From: Sphingomonadaceae bacterium
GTDB lineage: Bacteria; Pseudomonadota; Alphaproteobacteria; Sphingomonadales; Sphingomonadaceae
Reading direction: 5' to 3'
Assembly: GCA_013001755.1 (NCBI GenBank)
Contig: JABDLY010000052.1
Span: forward strand, 1-33,202
Length of the DNA stretch: 33,202 nucleotides
How positions within the stretch are numbered: the stretch's first letter is position 1; each line of letters begins with the position of its first letter. The notes under the pieces are model-generated. The model was not told the DNA's origin, made no database searches, and saw only the letters and a list, made by a program, of their open reading frames with translations. A program made the position numbers and the translations under genes. Below, piece after piece: positions 17,546 through 25,701 of the stretch.

Positions 17546-18988
17546 TCAGCTTTCGGGCTCGGCTTTGCGCTCGTAATGCGGGTCTTTGAGACCGATGCCG
17601 ATCGACGCGCGCGCCGACGGGGCTTCGGCGGAAGCGACCGGATAGGCGCAATAATCGGCAGCGTAAAAGGCGCTCGGCCGATGATTGCCCGAAAACCCGA
17701 CGCCGCCGAACGGCGCGGCGGAGGACGCACCGTTGGTCGGATTGTTCCAGTTGACGATGCCCGCGCGGATATTGGCCCAGAACGTATCGTAGAGATCGGG
17801 CGACCCGCTGATCAGCGAGGCCGACAGGCCGAAGCGGGTATTGTTCGCTTCGGCGAGCGCGGTTTCGAAATCGGGCACGCGGATGATCTGCAACAGTGGT
17901 CCGAACACTTCCTCGTCGGGCCGGTCGGCGATATCGGTGACGTCGATCAGCCCCGGCGTCAGGAACGGCTTGTCTTCTTCGGGGCGCCGCATATGGACGA
18001 TCGGCTTGCCGCCTTTCAGCAGCATGCCCAGAAACGCATCGTTGACGATGGTCGCCGAGTCATTGTCGATGACGGGTCCCATGAACGGCGCGGGGTTCGC
18101 ATGCGGCTCGTCGACGATGATCCGTTTGGCCAGTTTCGCGATAGTTTCGATCAGCGCTTCATGCTCGCCATCCTTGACGATCAGCCGCCGACCCGCCGTG
18201 CAACGCTGGCCGGCGGTGGTGTAGGCCGATTGAATGGCCATCGTGGCAGCGGCTTCGATATCGGGCGCATCCCAGACGACAAGCGGATTGTTGCCGCCGA
18301 GTTCGAGCGCGAGGATCTTGTCCGGCCGGTCGCCGAATTGCCGGTGTAGCGCCATGCCCGCGCGTGCCGATCCGGTGAACAACAATCCGTCTATTCCGTC
18401 ATGGCTCGCCAGCGCGCGGCCTTCCTCCGGGCCGCCGATGACGAGTCGGGCAACGCCCTCGGGTACGCCTGCCTCATGATAGCATTTGATCAGATATTCG
18501 CCGACCGCCGGGGTCTTTTCCGACGGCTTGAACACCACCGCGTTTCCCGCGATCAGCGCGGGCACCATATGACCATTGGGCAGATGCGCCGGAAAGTTGA
18601 AAGGACCGAGCACCGCGAGCACGCCATGCGGCTTATGCCGCAGCGCGCTGTGCGCTCCCATCTCGCCTTCATTCTTCTGGTTAGGCGTCCGCTCGAAATA
18701 GGCGGTGACCGAAATCTCCACCTTGTTCGACACCGCGTCGACCTCGGTTCGCGCTTCCCAGAGCGGCTTGCCGGTTTCGCGGGCGATCAGATCGGCGAAT
18801 TCTTCGCGTTTTTCGCGAACGACATTCACGAAACGGCGCAGCGTTTCGATACGATAGCTGTGCGATCGCGCCGCCCAATCGGCCCAGTTGTCGCGCGCGA
18901 CAGCAACCTCGGCATCGATATCGCCGATTGCGGCTTGCCAAAGCTGCTCGCCCGTTGCGGGTTCCATTGAAATAAGCGTGTCGGTCAA
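17546..18988 (-). CDS. astD: N-succinylglutamate 5-semialdehyde dehydrogenase
   Basis: An aldehyde dehydrogenase of about 480 residues that oxidises succinylglutamate semialdehyde to succinylglutamate in the arginine succinyltransferase pathway. Visible are GPFNFPAHLPNGHMVPAL, VFKPSEKTP, FTGSARAG, catalytic Glu in LELGGNNPLV, catalytic Cys in TAGQRCTAGRR, and EVFGPLLQI. NFPAHLPNGHMVPAL and the ending NPTNGASSAAPFGG are characteristic of AstD. I prefer TTG at 18988, preceded by AAGGA and giving (M)TDTLISMEPATGEQLW; an ATG at 19018 in frame adds ten residues without a ribosome site. No astA, astB, astC or astE lies nearby, so it is an orphan here and may work on related semialdehydes. It precedes cobA on the same strand. 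Confidence 0.9.
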   Translation of the reverse strand: MTDTLISMEPATGEQLWQAAIGDIDAEVAVARDNWADWAARSHSYRIETLRRFVNVVREKREEFADLIARETGKPLWEARTEVDAVSNKVEISVTAYFERTPNQKNEGEMGAHSALRHKPHGVLAVLGPFNFPAHLPNGHMVPALIAGNAVVFKPSEKTPAVGEYLIKCYHEAGVPEGVARLVIGGPEEGRALASHDGIDGLLFTGSARAGMALHRQFGDRPDKILALELGGNNPLVVWDAPDIEAAATMAIQSAYTTAGQRCTAGRRLIVKDGEHEALIETIAKLAKRIIVDEPHANPAPFMGPVIDNDSATIVNDAFLGMLLKGGKPIVHMRRPEEDKPFLTPGLIDVTDIADRPDEEVFGPLLQIIRVPDFETALAEANNTRFGLSASLISGSPDLYDTFWANIRAGIVNWNNPTNGASSAAPFGGVGFSGNHRPSAFYAADYCAYPVASAEAPSARASIGIGLKDPHYERKAEPES

Positions 18989-19062
18989 AGACTGTTTCCT
19001 TGGATCGGCTCCCAACATGGTTCGTTATGGGAGGTCAAGTTATCATCATGAATATCTATCGG

Positions 19063-20472
19063 TTAGCCAAAGCGCATAGCTTCGCCCATCCGGCGAATTG
19101 TGGCGATTTTTTCGTCAAAATCGGACCAGTCATCGGCTTCGTCGATCCGTGCCCAAATCGCTTCGAGTTCCTCGATATGCATCGAACAGGGCGCATCGCC
19201 TGACCAATGGGAATGGCGCGGCGCTGCGTTGTCATAGGTCTCGAGTTTCATAGCCACATCGACAAAGAGGTCGGCTTGGTAATCCTGATCGGCAGGCGAG
19301 GGGCCGCGCCGCTGCCCGCCGCGCCAGTCGAAGAAGAAGCGGTCGATCGTGACCTCGCTTTCGAGCAGCGCTTTCTCGATCGCCGTCAGCAGGTCGATAT
19401 CGTGCTTTTTGCCCCGCGCTTCGACGCCGAGACGCCAGAGCATGCGTTCGCGATAGGCGTCCTGATAATGGTCGCCGAAGCTTTCGATGGTCGCGATTAA
19501 GGGCTCGGCGTCCTCGATCAGGCGCAGCGATACGGCGAGCTGGGCGATGTCCCAGTGGATCGCCTCGGCCTGGCGCGCGAAGCTGTAGAGCCCGTTCTGA
19601 TCGAAATAGGCGGCGGTGAAATGCGGCCGCCATTGCGGCGTGAAGCGCCATGGGCCGTAATCGAAACTTTCGGTCGTGATCGCGATATTATCGCTGTTGA
19701 GCACGCCATGGACGAAACCCGCCGTCATATAGCTCGCCGCCAGCTTGGCGCCGCCGCGCACGACATGGTCGAGCAGCCGCACCGGACCGTCGTCGCCCGG
19801 TTGCTCGCCGAAATAATGTTTGAGGCAATAGGCGAGCAGCTTTTTCATGTTTTCCGGTTCGCGCAGCGTTGCCAGACGCTGGAAGCTGCCGATCCGGATA
19901 TGGCCGTGGCTCAGCCGCACGAGCACAGACGAGCGGGTGGGGGAGGGCTCGTCATTGCGTTCGAGCGCCTCTCCGGTCTCGATCAGCGAGAAGGATTTCG
20001 ATGTCTCGACGCCGAGCGCTTCGAGCATTTCGGTCGCCAGCACCTCGCGTATGCCGCCCTTCAGCGTCAGTCGGCCGTCGCCGAAGCGGCTATAGGGCGT
20101 TTGCCCCGATCCCTTGGTGCCGAGATCAAGCAGCCGACCCCCGTTTTCTTTGGGGCCGTCGCGCAGCTGTGCGAACAGAAAACCGCGGCCGTCGCCGATA
20201 TCGGGATTGTAGTTGCGAAACTGATGGCCGTGATAGCGCAGCGCGAGCGGCTGCTCGAGATTGTCCGGCAACGGTTCGAAGCGCCCGAAATGCGATACCC
20301 ACTGCGCATCGTCGAGTTCCGCCAGCCCCACTGTTTCCGCCCAACGGTCGTTGCGGAAGCGCAGGATCGCCTCGGGGAAATCCGCCGCTCCGACCGGATC
20401 GTAGAATTCATCGCCAAGTTCGAGGATCGCGGGATCGGCTGTGTACACTGATGCTTGCGGCAGAATCGTCAT
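19063..20472 (-). CDS. SelO-like protein adenylyltransferase (YdiU/UPF0061), variant C-terminus
   Basis: A 469-residue pseudokinase-fold protein of the SelO family, which transfers AMP from ATP to protein hydroxyl groups. Seen are LRYHGHQFRNYNPDIGDGRG (79-98), DLGTKGSGQTPYSRFGDGRL (Lys120 region), REVLATEMLEALGVETSKS, RLSHGHIRIGSF, and the metal/base motif GFVHGVLNSDN with Asp261-Asn262 and Asp271 in DYGPW. The start at 20472 gives MTILPQASVYTADPAILELG, a normal lead-in. The C-terminal 150 residues differ from well-known SelO proteins: the usual Asn-Pro-Lys-Tyr type motif is missing, and only two cysteines (AYCLKH, APCSMH) occur in the whole protein. It is divergent from the alpha/beta hydrolase gene with almost no gap. 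Confidence 0.88.
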   Translation of the reverse strand: MTILPQASVYTADPAILELGDEFYDPVGAADFPEAILRFRNDRWAETVGLAELDDAQWVSHFGRFEPLPDNLEQPLALRYHGHQFRNYNPDIGDGRGFLFAQLRDGPKENGGRLLDLGTKGSGQTPYSRFGDGRLTLKGGIREVLATEMLEALGVETSKSFSLIETGEALERNDEPSPTRSSVLVRLSHGHIRIGSFQRLATLREPENMKKLLAYCLKHYFGEQPGDDGPVRLLDHVVRGGAKLAASYMTAGFVHGVLNSDNIAITTESFDYGPWRFTPQWRPHFTAAYFDQNGLYSFARQAEAIHWDIAQLAVSLRLIEDAEPLIATIESFGDHYQDAYRERMLWRLGVEARGKKHDIDLLTAIEKALLESEVTIDRFFFDWRGGQRRGPSPADQDYQADLFVDVAMKLETYDNAAPRHSHWSGDAPCSMHIEELEAIWARIDEADDWSDFDEKIATIRRMGEAMRFG

Positions 20473-20509
20473 GCGCCGATATGGGGGGTTGTGGCAGGAG
20501 GGCGCAAGC

Positions 20510-21370
20510 GTGGCCGAATATGAAGACGGTGTCTGGTGGTCGAACGACGGGTTGCGGCTGCATTATCGCGCCTATGCCGGGCCGGCCGGCAAGCCGCCGA
20601 TCCTGTGTCTCCACGGGCTGACGCGCAACGCGCGCGACTGGGAGCCGGTCGTCGAGCGACTGGCGGGCGATTGGCCGATTTTCTGCCTCGACATGCGCGG
20701 GCGCGGCGAGAGCGCTTATTCGCCCGATCCGATGACCTATAATGGACTGGTCTATGCCCAGGATATCGAGGCCTTCCTGCTCGACCGGAAGATCGAGCGC
20801 TACATTTCGTTCGGGACGTCGATGGGCGGGATCATCACGATGCTGATGGCGGGGACGCGGCCCGAACGTTTCGCCGGGGTTCTCCTCAACGATATCGGGC
20901 CGGTCGTCGAGGAGGCGGGACTCGATCGCATTCGCGGCTATGTCGGCAAGGGCGGGCAGTTTCCGACCTGGCTCCATGCGGCGCATTATCTGCGTACGGG
21001 CTTTTCGGATACCTATCCCGGTTGGGCGCTCGAAGACTGGCTGGCGATGGCGAAACGGCTCTGCAAGCTGACGCAATCGGGCCGGATCGGTTTCGATTAC
21101 GACATGCGGATAGCCGAACCGCTGCGCGTCGCGGCCGGCGATTCGGGAATCGATATGTGGGCGGCGTTCGAAGGGCTGAAAGACACGCCGGCGACTGTCG
21201 TGCGCGGCGAAAAATCGGATATTCTCTCGGCCGCCACCGCTGAGGAGATGCAGCGGCGCAAACCCGATCTCGAGATCGTCGAAGTGCCCAATGTCGGTCA
21301 CGCACCAGTGCTCGACGAACCGGCCGCGATGGCCGCCATCGACGCCTTGCTGTCGCGGGTTGCGGTTTGA
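20510..21370 (+). CDS. Alpha/beta hydrolase
   Basis: A 286-residue cytoplasmic hydrolase of the alpha/beta fold. The oxyanion region LCLHGLTRNARDW (32-44), LDMRGRGES, nucleophile elbow FGTSMGG with Ser104, and the late VPNVGHAPVLDEP histidine are clear; the acid is probably the Asp in GEKSDILS. Substrate is unknown; the motif set is that of general esterases and C-C hydrolases. I chose GTG at 20510, preceded by AGGAGG at good spacing. An in-frame ATG at 20471 would overlap the start of the divergent SelO gene. Its stop shares two bases with the TTG start of the glycosyltransferase gene (TTGA), so the two are translationally coupled. Confidence 0.88.
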   Translation: MAEYEDGVWWSNDGLRLHYRAYAGPAGKPPILCLHGLTRNARDWEPVVERLAGDWPIFCLDMRGRGESAYSPDPMTYNGLVYAQDIEAFLLDRKIERYISFGTSMGGIITMLMAGTRPERFAGVLLNDIGPVVEEAGLDRIRGYVGKGGQFPTWLHAAHYLRTGFSDTYPGWALEDWLAMAKRLCKLTQSGRIGFDYDMRIAEPLRVAAGDSGIDMWAAFEGLKDTPATVVRGEKSDILSAATAEEMQRRKPDLEIVEVPNVGHAPVLDEPAAMAAIDALLSRVAV

Positions 21371-22494
21371 GCGAACCAGTCCGCATCCTCCACCTCCACT
21401 CGACCTTCATGCTCGGTGGGAAGGAGGCGCGCGCCGTCCAGTTGATGAACCATTTTGGCGGCAGGGCGCGCCACACGATCCTCAGCGCCGTGCCCGATGC
21501 GCTGGCGGCGCGCGAGGCGATCGACCCCGGCATCGCGGTGAACTTTCCGGAAGAGGCACCGCCGCTTGCTGGCAAGCCGGGGCTGGCGCGCTATCGCGAC
21601 ATTCGCGCCTATATGCGACGCTTCGATCTGGTGCTGAGCTATAATTGGGGATCGATGGACGGGGTGATGGCGCATCGGCTCGGCGGCGCGGGCCTGCCGC
21701 CGATTGTTCATCATGAGGACGGTTTCAACGCCGATGAGTCGGAAAAGCTCGACTGGAAGCGCAATGCTTTCCGCCGGCTGGCCTTTCCAACGCTTTCGAA
21801 ACTGGTGGTGCCGTCGAACCGGCTGCGGACGATCGCCCGCGATGTGTGGAAACAACCCGATAGCCGGGTCGAGCAGATCGCCAACGGCATTCCGGTCGCG
21901 CGCTATTCCGAACCGCCCGAACCGGGCGCGATTCCCGGCTTTGTTCGCTCGGACGATGATGTCGTCATCGGAACCGTGGCGGGTCTGCGCGAAGTCAAGG
22001 ATATTCCCCGCCTCGTCCGCGCGGTGGCGATGTTGCCCGATCGGGCGCGATTGGTCGTTGTAGGGGAGGGGCCCGAGCGTGAGGCGATCGAAACCGAAGC
22101 GCAAAGATGCGGGATAGCGGACCGCGTGCTGCTCGCCGGGTTCCTCGACCGGCCGTGGCGCTATGTCGGCCATTTCGATATTTTCGCGCTGTCGTCGAAA
22201 AGCGAGCAATTCCCGATATCGGTCGTCGAAGCGATGGCGGCGGGGTTGCCGGTGGCCGCGCCCGATGTCGGCGACGTCCGTTCGATGATTTCGGGACCAA
22301 ATCGGCGCTTTATCGGCGGCTCGCTGGCCGAGTCGCTCACTGCCTTGGTAGCGGACCGGCAGTTACGCGCGGATTTGGGCGCGGCCAACCGATCCCGAGC
22401 CTCCGCCGATTTCGACGAAGCGGCGATGTTTGCGCGCTATCGCCAAGTTTATGGGGACATTTTGGGCGACCCGGGCGTTCTCTGTCCTGAATAA
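21367..22494 (+). CDS. Glycosyltransferase family 4 (GT-B)
   Basis: A 375-residue GT-B glycosyltransferase. The N-terminal acceptor half has ILHLHSTFMLGGKEARAVQL, with the glycine-rich loop near residue 17. The C-terminal donor half has IGTVAGLREVKDIPRLV, LVVVGEGPEREAIE, VLLAGFLDRPW, and the nucleotide-sugar motif SSKSEQFPISVVEAMAAGLP with two glutamates eight apart (EX7E). These are hallmarks of GT4 enzymes that build cell-surface polysaccharides or glycolipids from NDP-sugars. It has no membrane segment. The start is TTG at 21367, within the TTGA overlap with the upstream hydrolase stop. No other polysaccharide genes flank it, so the product cannot be named. Confidence 0.9.
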   Translation: MSEPVRILHLHSTFMLGGKEARAVQLMNHFGGRARHTILSAVPDALAAREAIDPGIAVNFPEEAPPLAGKPGLARYRDIRAYMRRFDLVLSYNWGSMDGVMAHRLGGAGLPPIVHHEDGFNADESEKLDWKRNAFRRLAFPTLSKLVVPSNRLRTIARDVWKQPDSRVEQIANGIPVARYSEPPEPGAIPGFVRSDDDVVIGTVAGLREVKDIPRLVRAVAMLPDRARLVVVGEGPEREAIETEAQRCGIADRVLLAGFLDRPWRYVGHFDIFALSSKSEQFPISVVEAMAAGLPVAAPDVGDVRSMISGPNRRFIGGSLAESLTALVADRQLRADLGAANRSRASADFDEAAMFARYRQVYGDILGDPGVLCPE

Positions 22495-22552
22495 AAAATT
22501 CGCAAGGGCGCGCCAAAGCGCCTATATGCGCCAAAACGCGGGTCGGAGTGAT

Positions 22553-23956
22553 ATGTTCAAAGGGTTGCAATCCATCAATTATGGCGGACGCGAGGTCCTG
22601 CCGCTTATCGAGGGCGGCAAGGGCGTTGCGGCCACCAATCACATGAGTTCGGGCGCCTGGGCCGCTGCGGGCGGTATCGGGACGGTATCGGCGGTCAACG
22701 CCGACAGCTATGACGAGCAAGGCCGTGTCATCCCGCAAATCTTCCACGAAAAAACGCGCAAGGGCCGTCACGAAGAGTTGATCCAATACGCCATCGACGG
22801 CGCTGTCGAACAGGTGCGCCGCGCCTTCGAGGTCGCCAATGGCAATGGCGCGATCAATATCAACGTGCTGTGGGAAATGGGCGGCGCGCAGAATGTGCTC
22901 CACGGTGTGCTCGAAAAGACCAAGGGGTTGGTATCGGGTGTCACCTGCGGCGCGGGGATGCCCTACAGGCTATCCGAAATCGCCGCGCAATATGAGGTTC
23001 ACTATCTGCCGATCATCAGCTCGGCGCGTGCTTTCGGGGCGCTGTGGAAGCGCGCCTATTCCAAGGCTGCGGAATGGCTTGGCGCCGTCGTCTACGAAGA
23101 CCCGTGGAAGGCCGGCGGTCATAACGGGCTCTCAAATGCCGAAGATCCCGAAGATCCGCAGGATCCCTATCCGCGCGTAAAGGCGCTGCGCGATACGATG
23201 CGTGAGGGCGGTATTTCGGACGATTTGCCGATCGTGATGGCGGGCGGCGTCTGGTATCTGCGCGACTGGGAGAACTGGATCGACAATCCAGAGCTTGGCC
23301 AGGTCGCCTTCCAATATGGAACGCGCCCACTGCTGACGCAGGAAAGCCCGATCCCGCAGGCGTGGAAGGATGTGCTGCCGACGCTCGAAGAAGGCGATAT
23401 ACTGCTCCACAAATTTTCGCCGACCGGCTTTTATTCTTCAGCCGTTTATAACACTTTCCTGCAAAATCTTGAGTCGCGATCTGAGCGTCAGATTGCGTTT
23501 TCGCTCGAAGCCGCCGGCGATCATCAATATCAGCTCGATGTCGGAGTAAAGGGCAAGAATTTCTGGGTGACGCGCGGCGATCTGTTGCGCGCCCGCGAAT
23601 GGGACGCGCTCGGCTTTCGCATGGCGCTCAAGACGCCCGATAACACGCTGGTTTTCGTGACACCCGAAGAGGCGGCGATCATCCGCAAGGATCAGGCCGA
23701 TTGCATGGGCTGCCTCAGCCACTGCCAGTTCTCGTCATGGAAGGACAAGGACAACAACACGACGGGCAAGCTCGCCGATCCGCGATCGTTCTGCATCCAG
23801 AAGACGCTACAGGATATCGTCCATGGCGGGTCGATGGAGCATAATCTGATGTTTGCGGGGCATAACGCCTATAATTTCAAGACCGACCCCTTCTATTCGA
23901 ACGGCTTTGTCCCGACCGTCCAGCAACTTGTCGATCGGATCGCGACCGGCGATTGA
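22553..23956 (+). CDS. Nitronate monooxygenase-like flavoprotein with C-terminal cysteine cluster
   Basis: A 467-residue protein of the nitronate monooxygenase / 2-nitropropane dioxygenase superfamily (FMN TIM barrel). The barrel parts seen are VAATNHMSSGAWAAAGGIGT (25-44), INVLWEMGGAQN, GVTCGAGMP, YLPIISSARA, KAGGHNGLSN with the family His190, and LPIVMAGGVWYLRDW followed by QVAFQYGTRPLLTQ. Unlike standard members (about 320-380 residues) it has a C-terminal extension with Cys384-x2-Cys387-x3-Cys391 and Cys414, a spacing that could bind Fe-S or zinc. I chose ATG 22553 (MFKGLQSINYGGREVLPL), preceded by GGAG; the open frame extends upstream only into the glycosyltransferase end. Substrate unknown. 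A small membrane protein gene follows after four bases. Confidence 0.85.
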   Translation: MFKGLQSINYGGREVLPLIEGGKGVAATNHMSSGAWAAAGGIGTVSAVNADSYDEQGRVIPQIFHEKTRKGRHEELIQYAIDGAVEQVRRAFEVANGNGAININVLWEMGGAQNVLHGVLEKTKGLVSGVTCGAGMPYRLSEIAAQYEVHYLPIISSARAFGALWKRAYSKAAEWLGAVVYEDPWKAGGHNGLSNAEDPEDPQDPYPRVKALRDTMREGGISDDLPIVMAGGVWYLRDWENWIDNPELGQVAFQYGTRPLLTQESPIPQAWKDVLPTLEEGDILLHKFSPTGFYSSAVYNTFLQNLESRSERQIAFSLEAAGDHQYQLDVGVKGKNFWVTRGDLLRAREWDALGFRMALKTPDNTLVFVTPEEAAIIRKDQADCMGCLSHCQFSSWKDKDNNTTGKLADPRSFCIQKTLQDIVHGGSMEHNLMFAGHNAYNFKTDPFYSNGFVPTVQQLVDRIATGD

Positions 23957-23960
23957 TGCC

Positions 23961-24323
23961 ATGTTGGCCGAGCGCATCTGCTGGATCGTCCTCGCGCTCA
24001 TTCACGTAACGCCTGCCGCTACACTCTTCGCGCCATCCTTGCTGTCGCGGCACTATGGTATTGATGGCGGGTCGGATATCGTGCTGTTGCTCCAGCATCG
24101 CGGCGCGCTCTTCGGGGTTGTCGCCGTCGCCTGTATCTGGGCGGCGTTCGCGCCGGGTGTATCGAAACTCGCTGTGGCGATTGCAGCGGTTTCGATGCTG
24201 AGCTTTCTCGGGCTCTATTTGACGGCCGGACCGCCGCATGCATTGCGCGGCATTGCCATTGCCGACCTGATCGGCCTGCCTTTTCTGCTCTATCTCGGCT
24301 GGCGCGCGTTCATCGCTGCCTGA
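23961..24323 (+). CDS. Small four-helix membrane protein
   Basis: A 120-residue hydrophobic protein with four likely membrane helices (about residues 5-25, 42-62, 65-88 and 97-117). I do not recognise a named family. The loop after helix 1 reads LFAPSLLSRHYGIDGGSDIV, then QHRGALFGVVAV, a polar patch that could carry the function. It begins four bases after the nitronate-monooxygenase-like stop, so it is probably co-transcribed with it. The start ATG at 23961 gives MLAERICWIVLALIHVTPAA. It converges on amt with three bases between stops. Small integral proteins of this build are common in sphingomonads next to oxidoreductases (recalled); a partner role is only a guess. Confidence 0.75.
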   Translation: MLAERICWIVLALIHVTPAATLFAPSLLSRHYGIDGGSDIVLLLQHRGALFGVVAVACIWAAFAPGVSKLAVAIAAVSMLSFLGLYLTAGPPHALRGIAIADLIGLPFLLYLGWRAFIAA

Positions 24324-24326
24324 GTC

Positions 24327-25637
24327 CTATTCCCAGTCCCATGCCTTTTCGCCATGCTGGCCGAGATCAAGGCCGTTATGTTCGTCCTCCTCGGTCGCGC
24401 GCATCGGGAAGACAATGCCGACAAGCCAGGCAAGCGCGGCGGTGGCGAAGGCCGACCACAGCGCAACCGCGCCGATGCCCGTCAACTGGGTGACAAGCTG
24501 CGAGACCATCGAATTGCCGCCGGCATAACCGACACCGCCAAGGCTTGGCGCGACGAACACCGCCAATAATAACGCGCCGAGCATCCCGCCAACGCCGTGG
24601 ACCGCGAACACGTCGAGCGAATCGTCGATCTTGAAGCCGCGCTTCACAAGCCCGACGGCGACGAAGCAGATCGCACCGGCCAGCACGCCGAGCGCCATCG
24701 CGCCACCTATGCCTACAACATTGGCCGCCGGCGTAATCGTTGCGAGACCGGCGATGACGCCCGTCGCGACACCGACACCAGTCGATTTGCCGAAACGGAT
24801 TTTCTCGATCAGCGCCCAGGTCAGCGCCGCAGCGCTCGCCGCGACATGGGTGTTGAGGATCGCCGCGCCGGCATCGAAATTGGCGGCGAGGCCCGATCCG
24901 CCGTTGAACCCGAACCAGCCGACCCAGAGCATCGCCGCGCCGGCCATCGTCAAGGCGGCGCCATGCGGCGGAATCATTTTCTCGGGAAAGCCTTTGCGGC
25001 GGCCCAGCAGCAGCGCGACGACAAGAGCCGAAACGCCCGCCGTCGTATGGACGACGATACCGCCGGCAAAGTCCATTACACCGAGCGCCGCGAGCCAACC
25101 ACCGCCCCAGACCCAGTGCGCGACCGGAATGTAAACGATCAGCAGCCAGAGCGCGGAAAACGCCATCACCCAGCCGAAGCGCGCGCGCTCGACCCAGGCG
25201 CCGATCATCAGCGCGGGCGTGATGATCGCGAAGGTCATCTGGAACAGCGCGAAGCTTGTTTCGGGGATCGTTGTGCCGGGGAAAACTTCGCCAAGGCCCG
25301 AAAGCATCGTCAGACCAAGCCCACCGATAAAGGGCGAGCCTTCGTCGAAGACGAGACTGTAGCCGACGGTAACCCAGATCAGCGAAACGAGACAGGTTAT
25401 GCCGAAACATTGCATGACGACCGAGAGAAAGTTCTTGGTTCGCACAAGTCCGCCGTAAAAGAGCGCGAGCCCCGGCAAGGTCATGAACAGCACCAGCGCG
25501 CTCGCCGTCAGAATCCAAGAGGCATCGCCCGAGTTCATGATCACCGGCGCGGTTGGCAGAGCTGCCGCGGCAAGCGCCGGCTGTGCGCCGACAAGCGTCA
25601 GCAACGGGACGAGGGTATTACGCAGGGCGAGTTTCAC
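24327..25637 (-). CDS. amt: Ammonium transporter
   Basis: A 436-residue trimeric inner-membrane channel for ammonium uptake. An N-terminal signal-like segment (1-24, ending ALAAAA) is followed by eleven membrane helices. Diagnostic residues are present: Asp189 in the signature DFAGGIVVHTTAG, the pore twin histidines His197 and His347 (DVFAVHGVGG), and FQMTFAIITPALMIGA around the phenylalanine gate (Phe132-136). The tail PMRATEEDEHNGLDLGQHGE is the cytoplasmic end that normally contacts the PII protein GlnK. No glnK gene is adjacent, which is unusual for amt. The 64 bases between its start (25637) and the next gene (25702) could contain a promoter; I see no confident sigma-54 site. Confidence 0.96.
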   Translation of the reverse strand: MKLALRNTLVPLLTLVGAQPALAAAALPTAPVIMNSGDASWILTASALVLFMTLPGLALFYGGLVRTKNFLSVVMQCFGITCLVSLIWVTVGYSLVFDEGSPFIGGLGLTMLSGLGEVFPGTTIPETSFALFQMTFAIITPALMIGAWVERARFGWVMAFSALWLLIVYIPVAHWVWGGGWLAALGVMDFAGGIVVHTTAGVSALVVALLLGRRKGFPEKMIPPHGAALTMAGAAMLWVGWFGFNGGSGLAANFDAGAAILNTHVAASAAALTWALIEKIRFGKSTGVGVATGVIAGLATITPAANVVGIGGAMALGVLAGAICFVAVGLVKRGFKIDDSLDVFAVHGVGGMLGALLLAVFVAPSLGGVGYAGGNSMVSQLVTQLTGIGAVALWSAFATAALAWLVGIVFPMRATEEDEHNGLDLGQHGEKAWDWE

Positions 25638-25701
25638 GAAGCTTCCCCTTAAACTGGTCTGTTTGATTAGCTATGCGAGCGCGCGGCTTTGCTCAACGTT
25701 C

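Noticed and set aside
25638-25701. Sigma-54 promoter for amt
   Set aside because: I looked for a GG-N10-GC element upstream of amt and found no convincing match.
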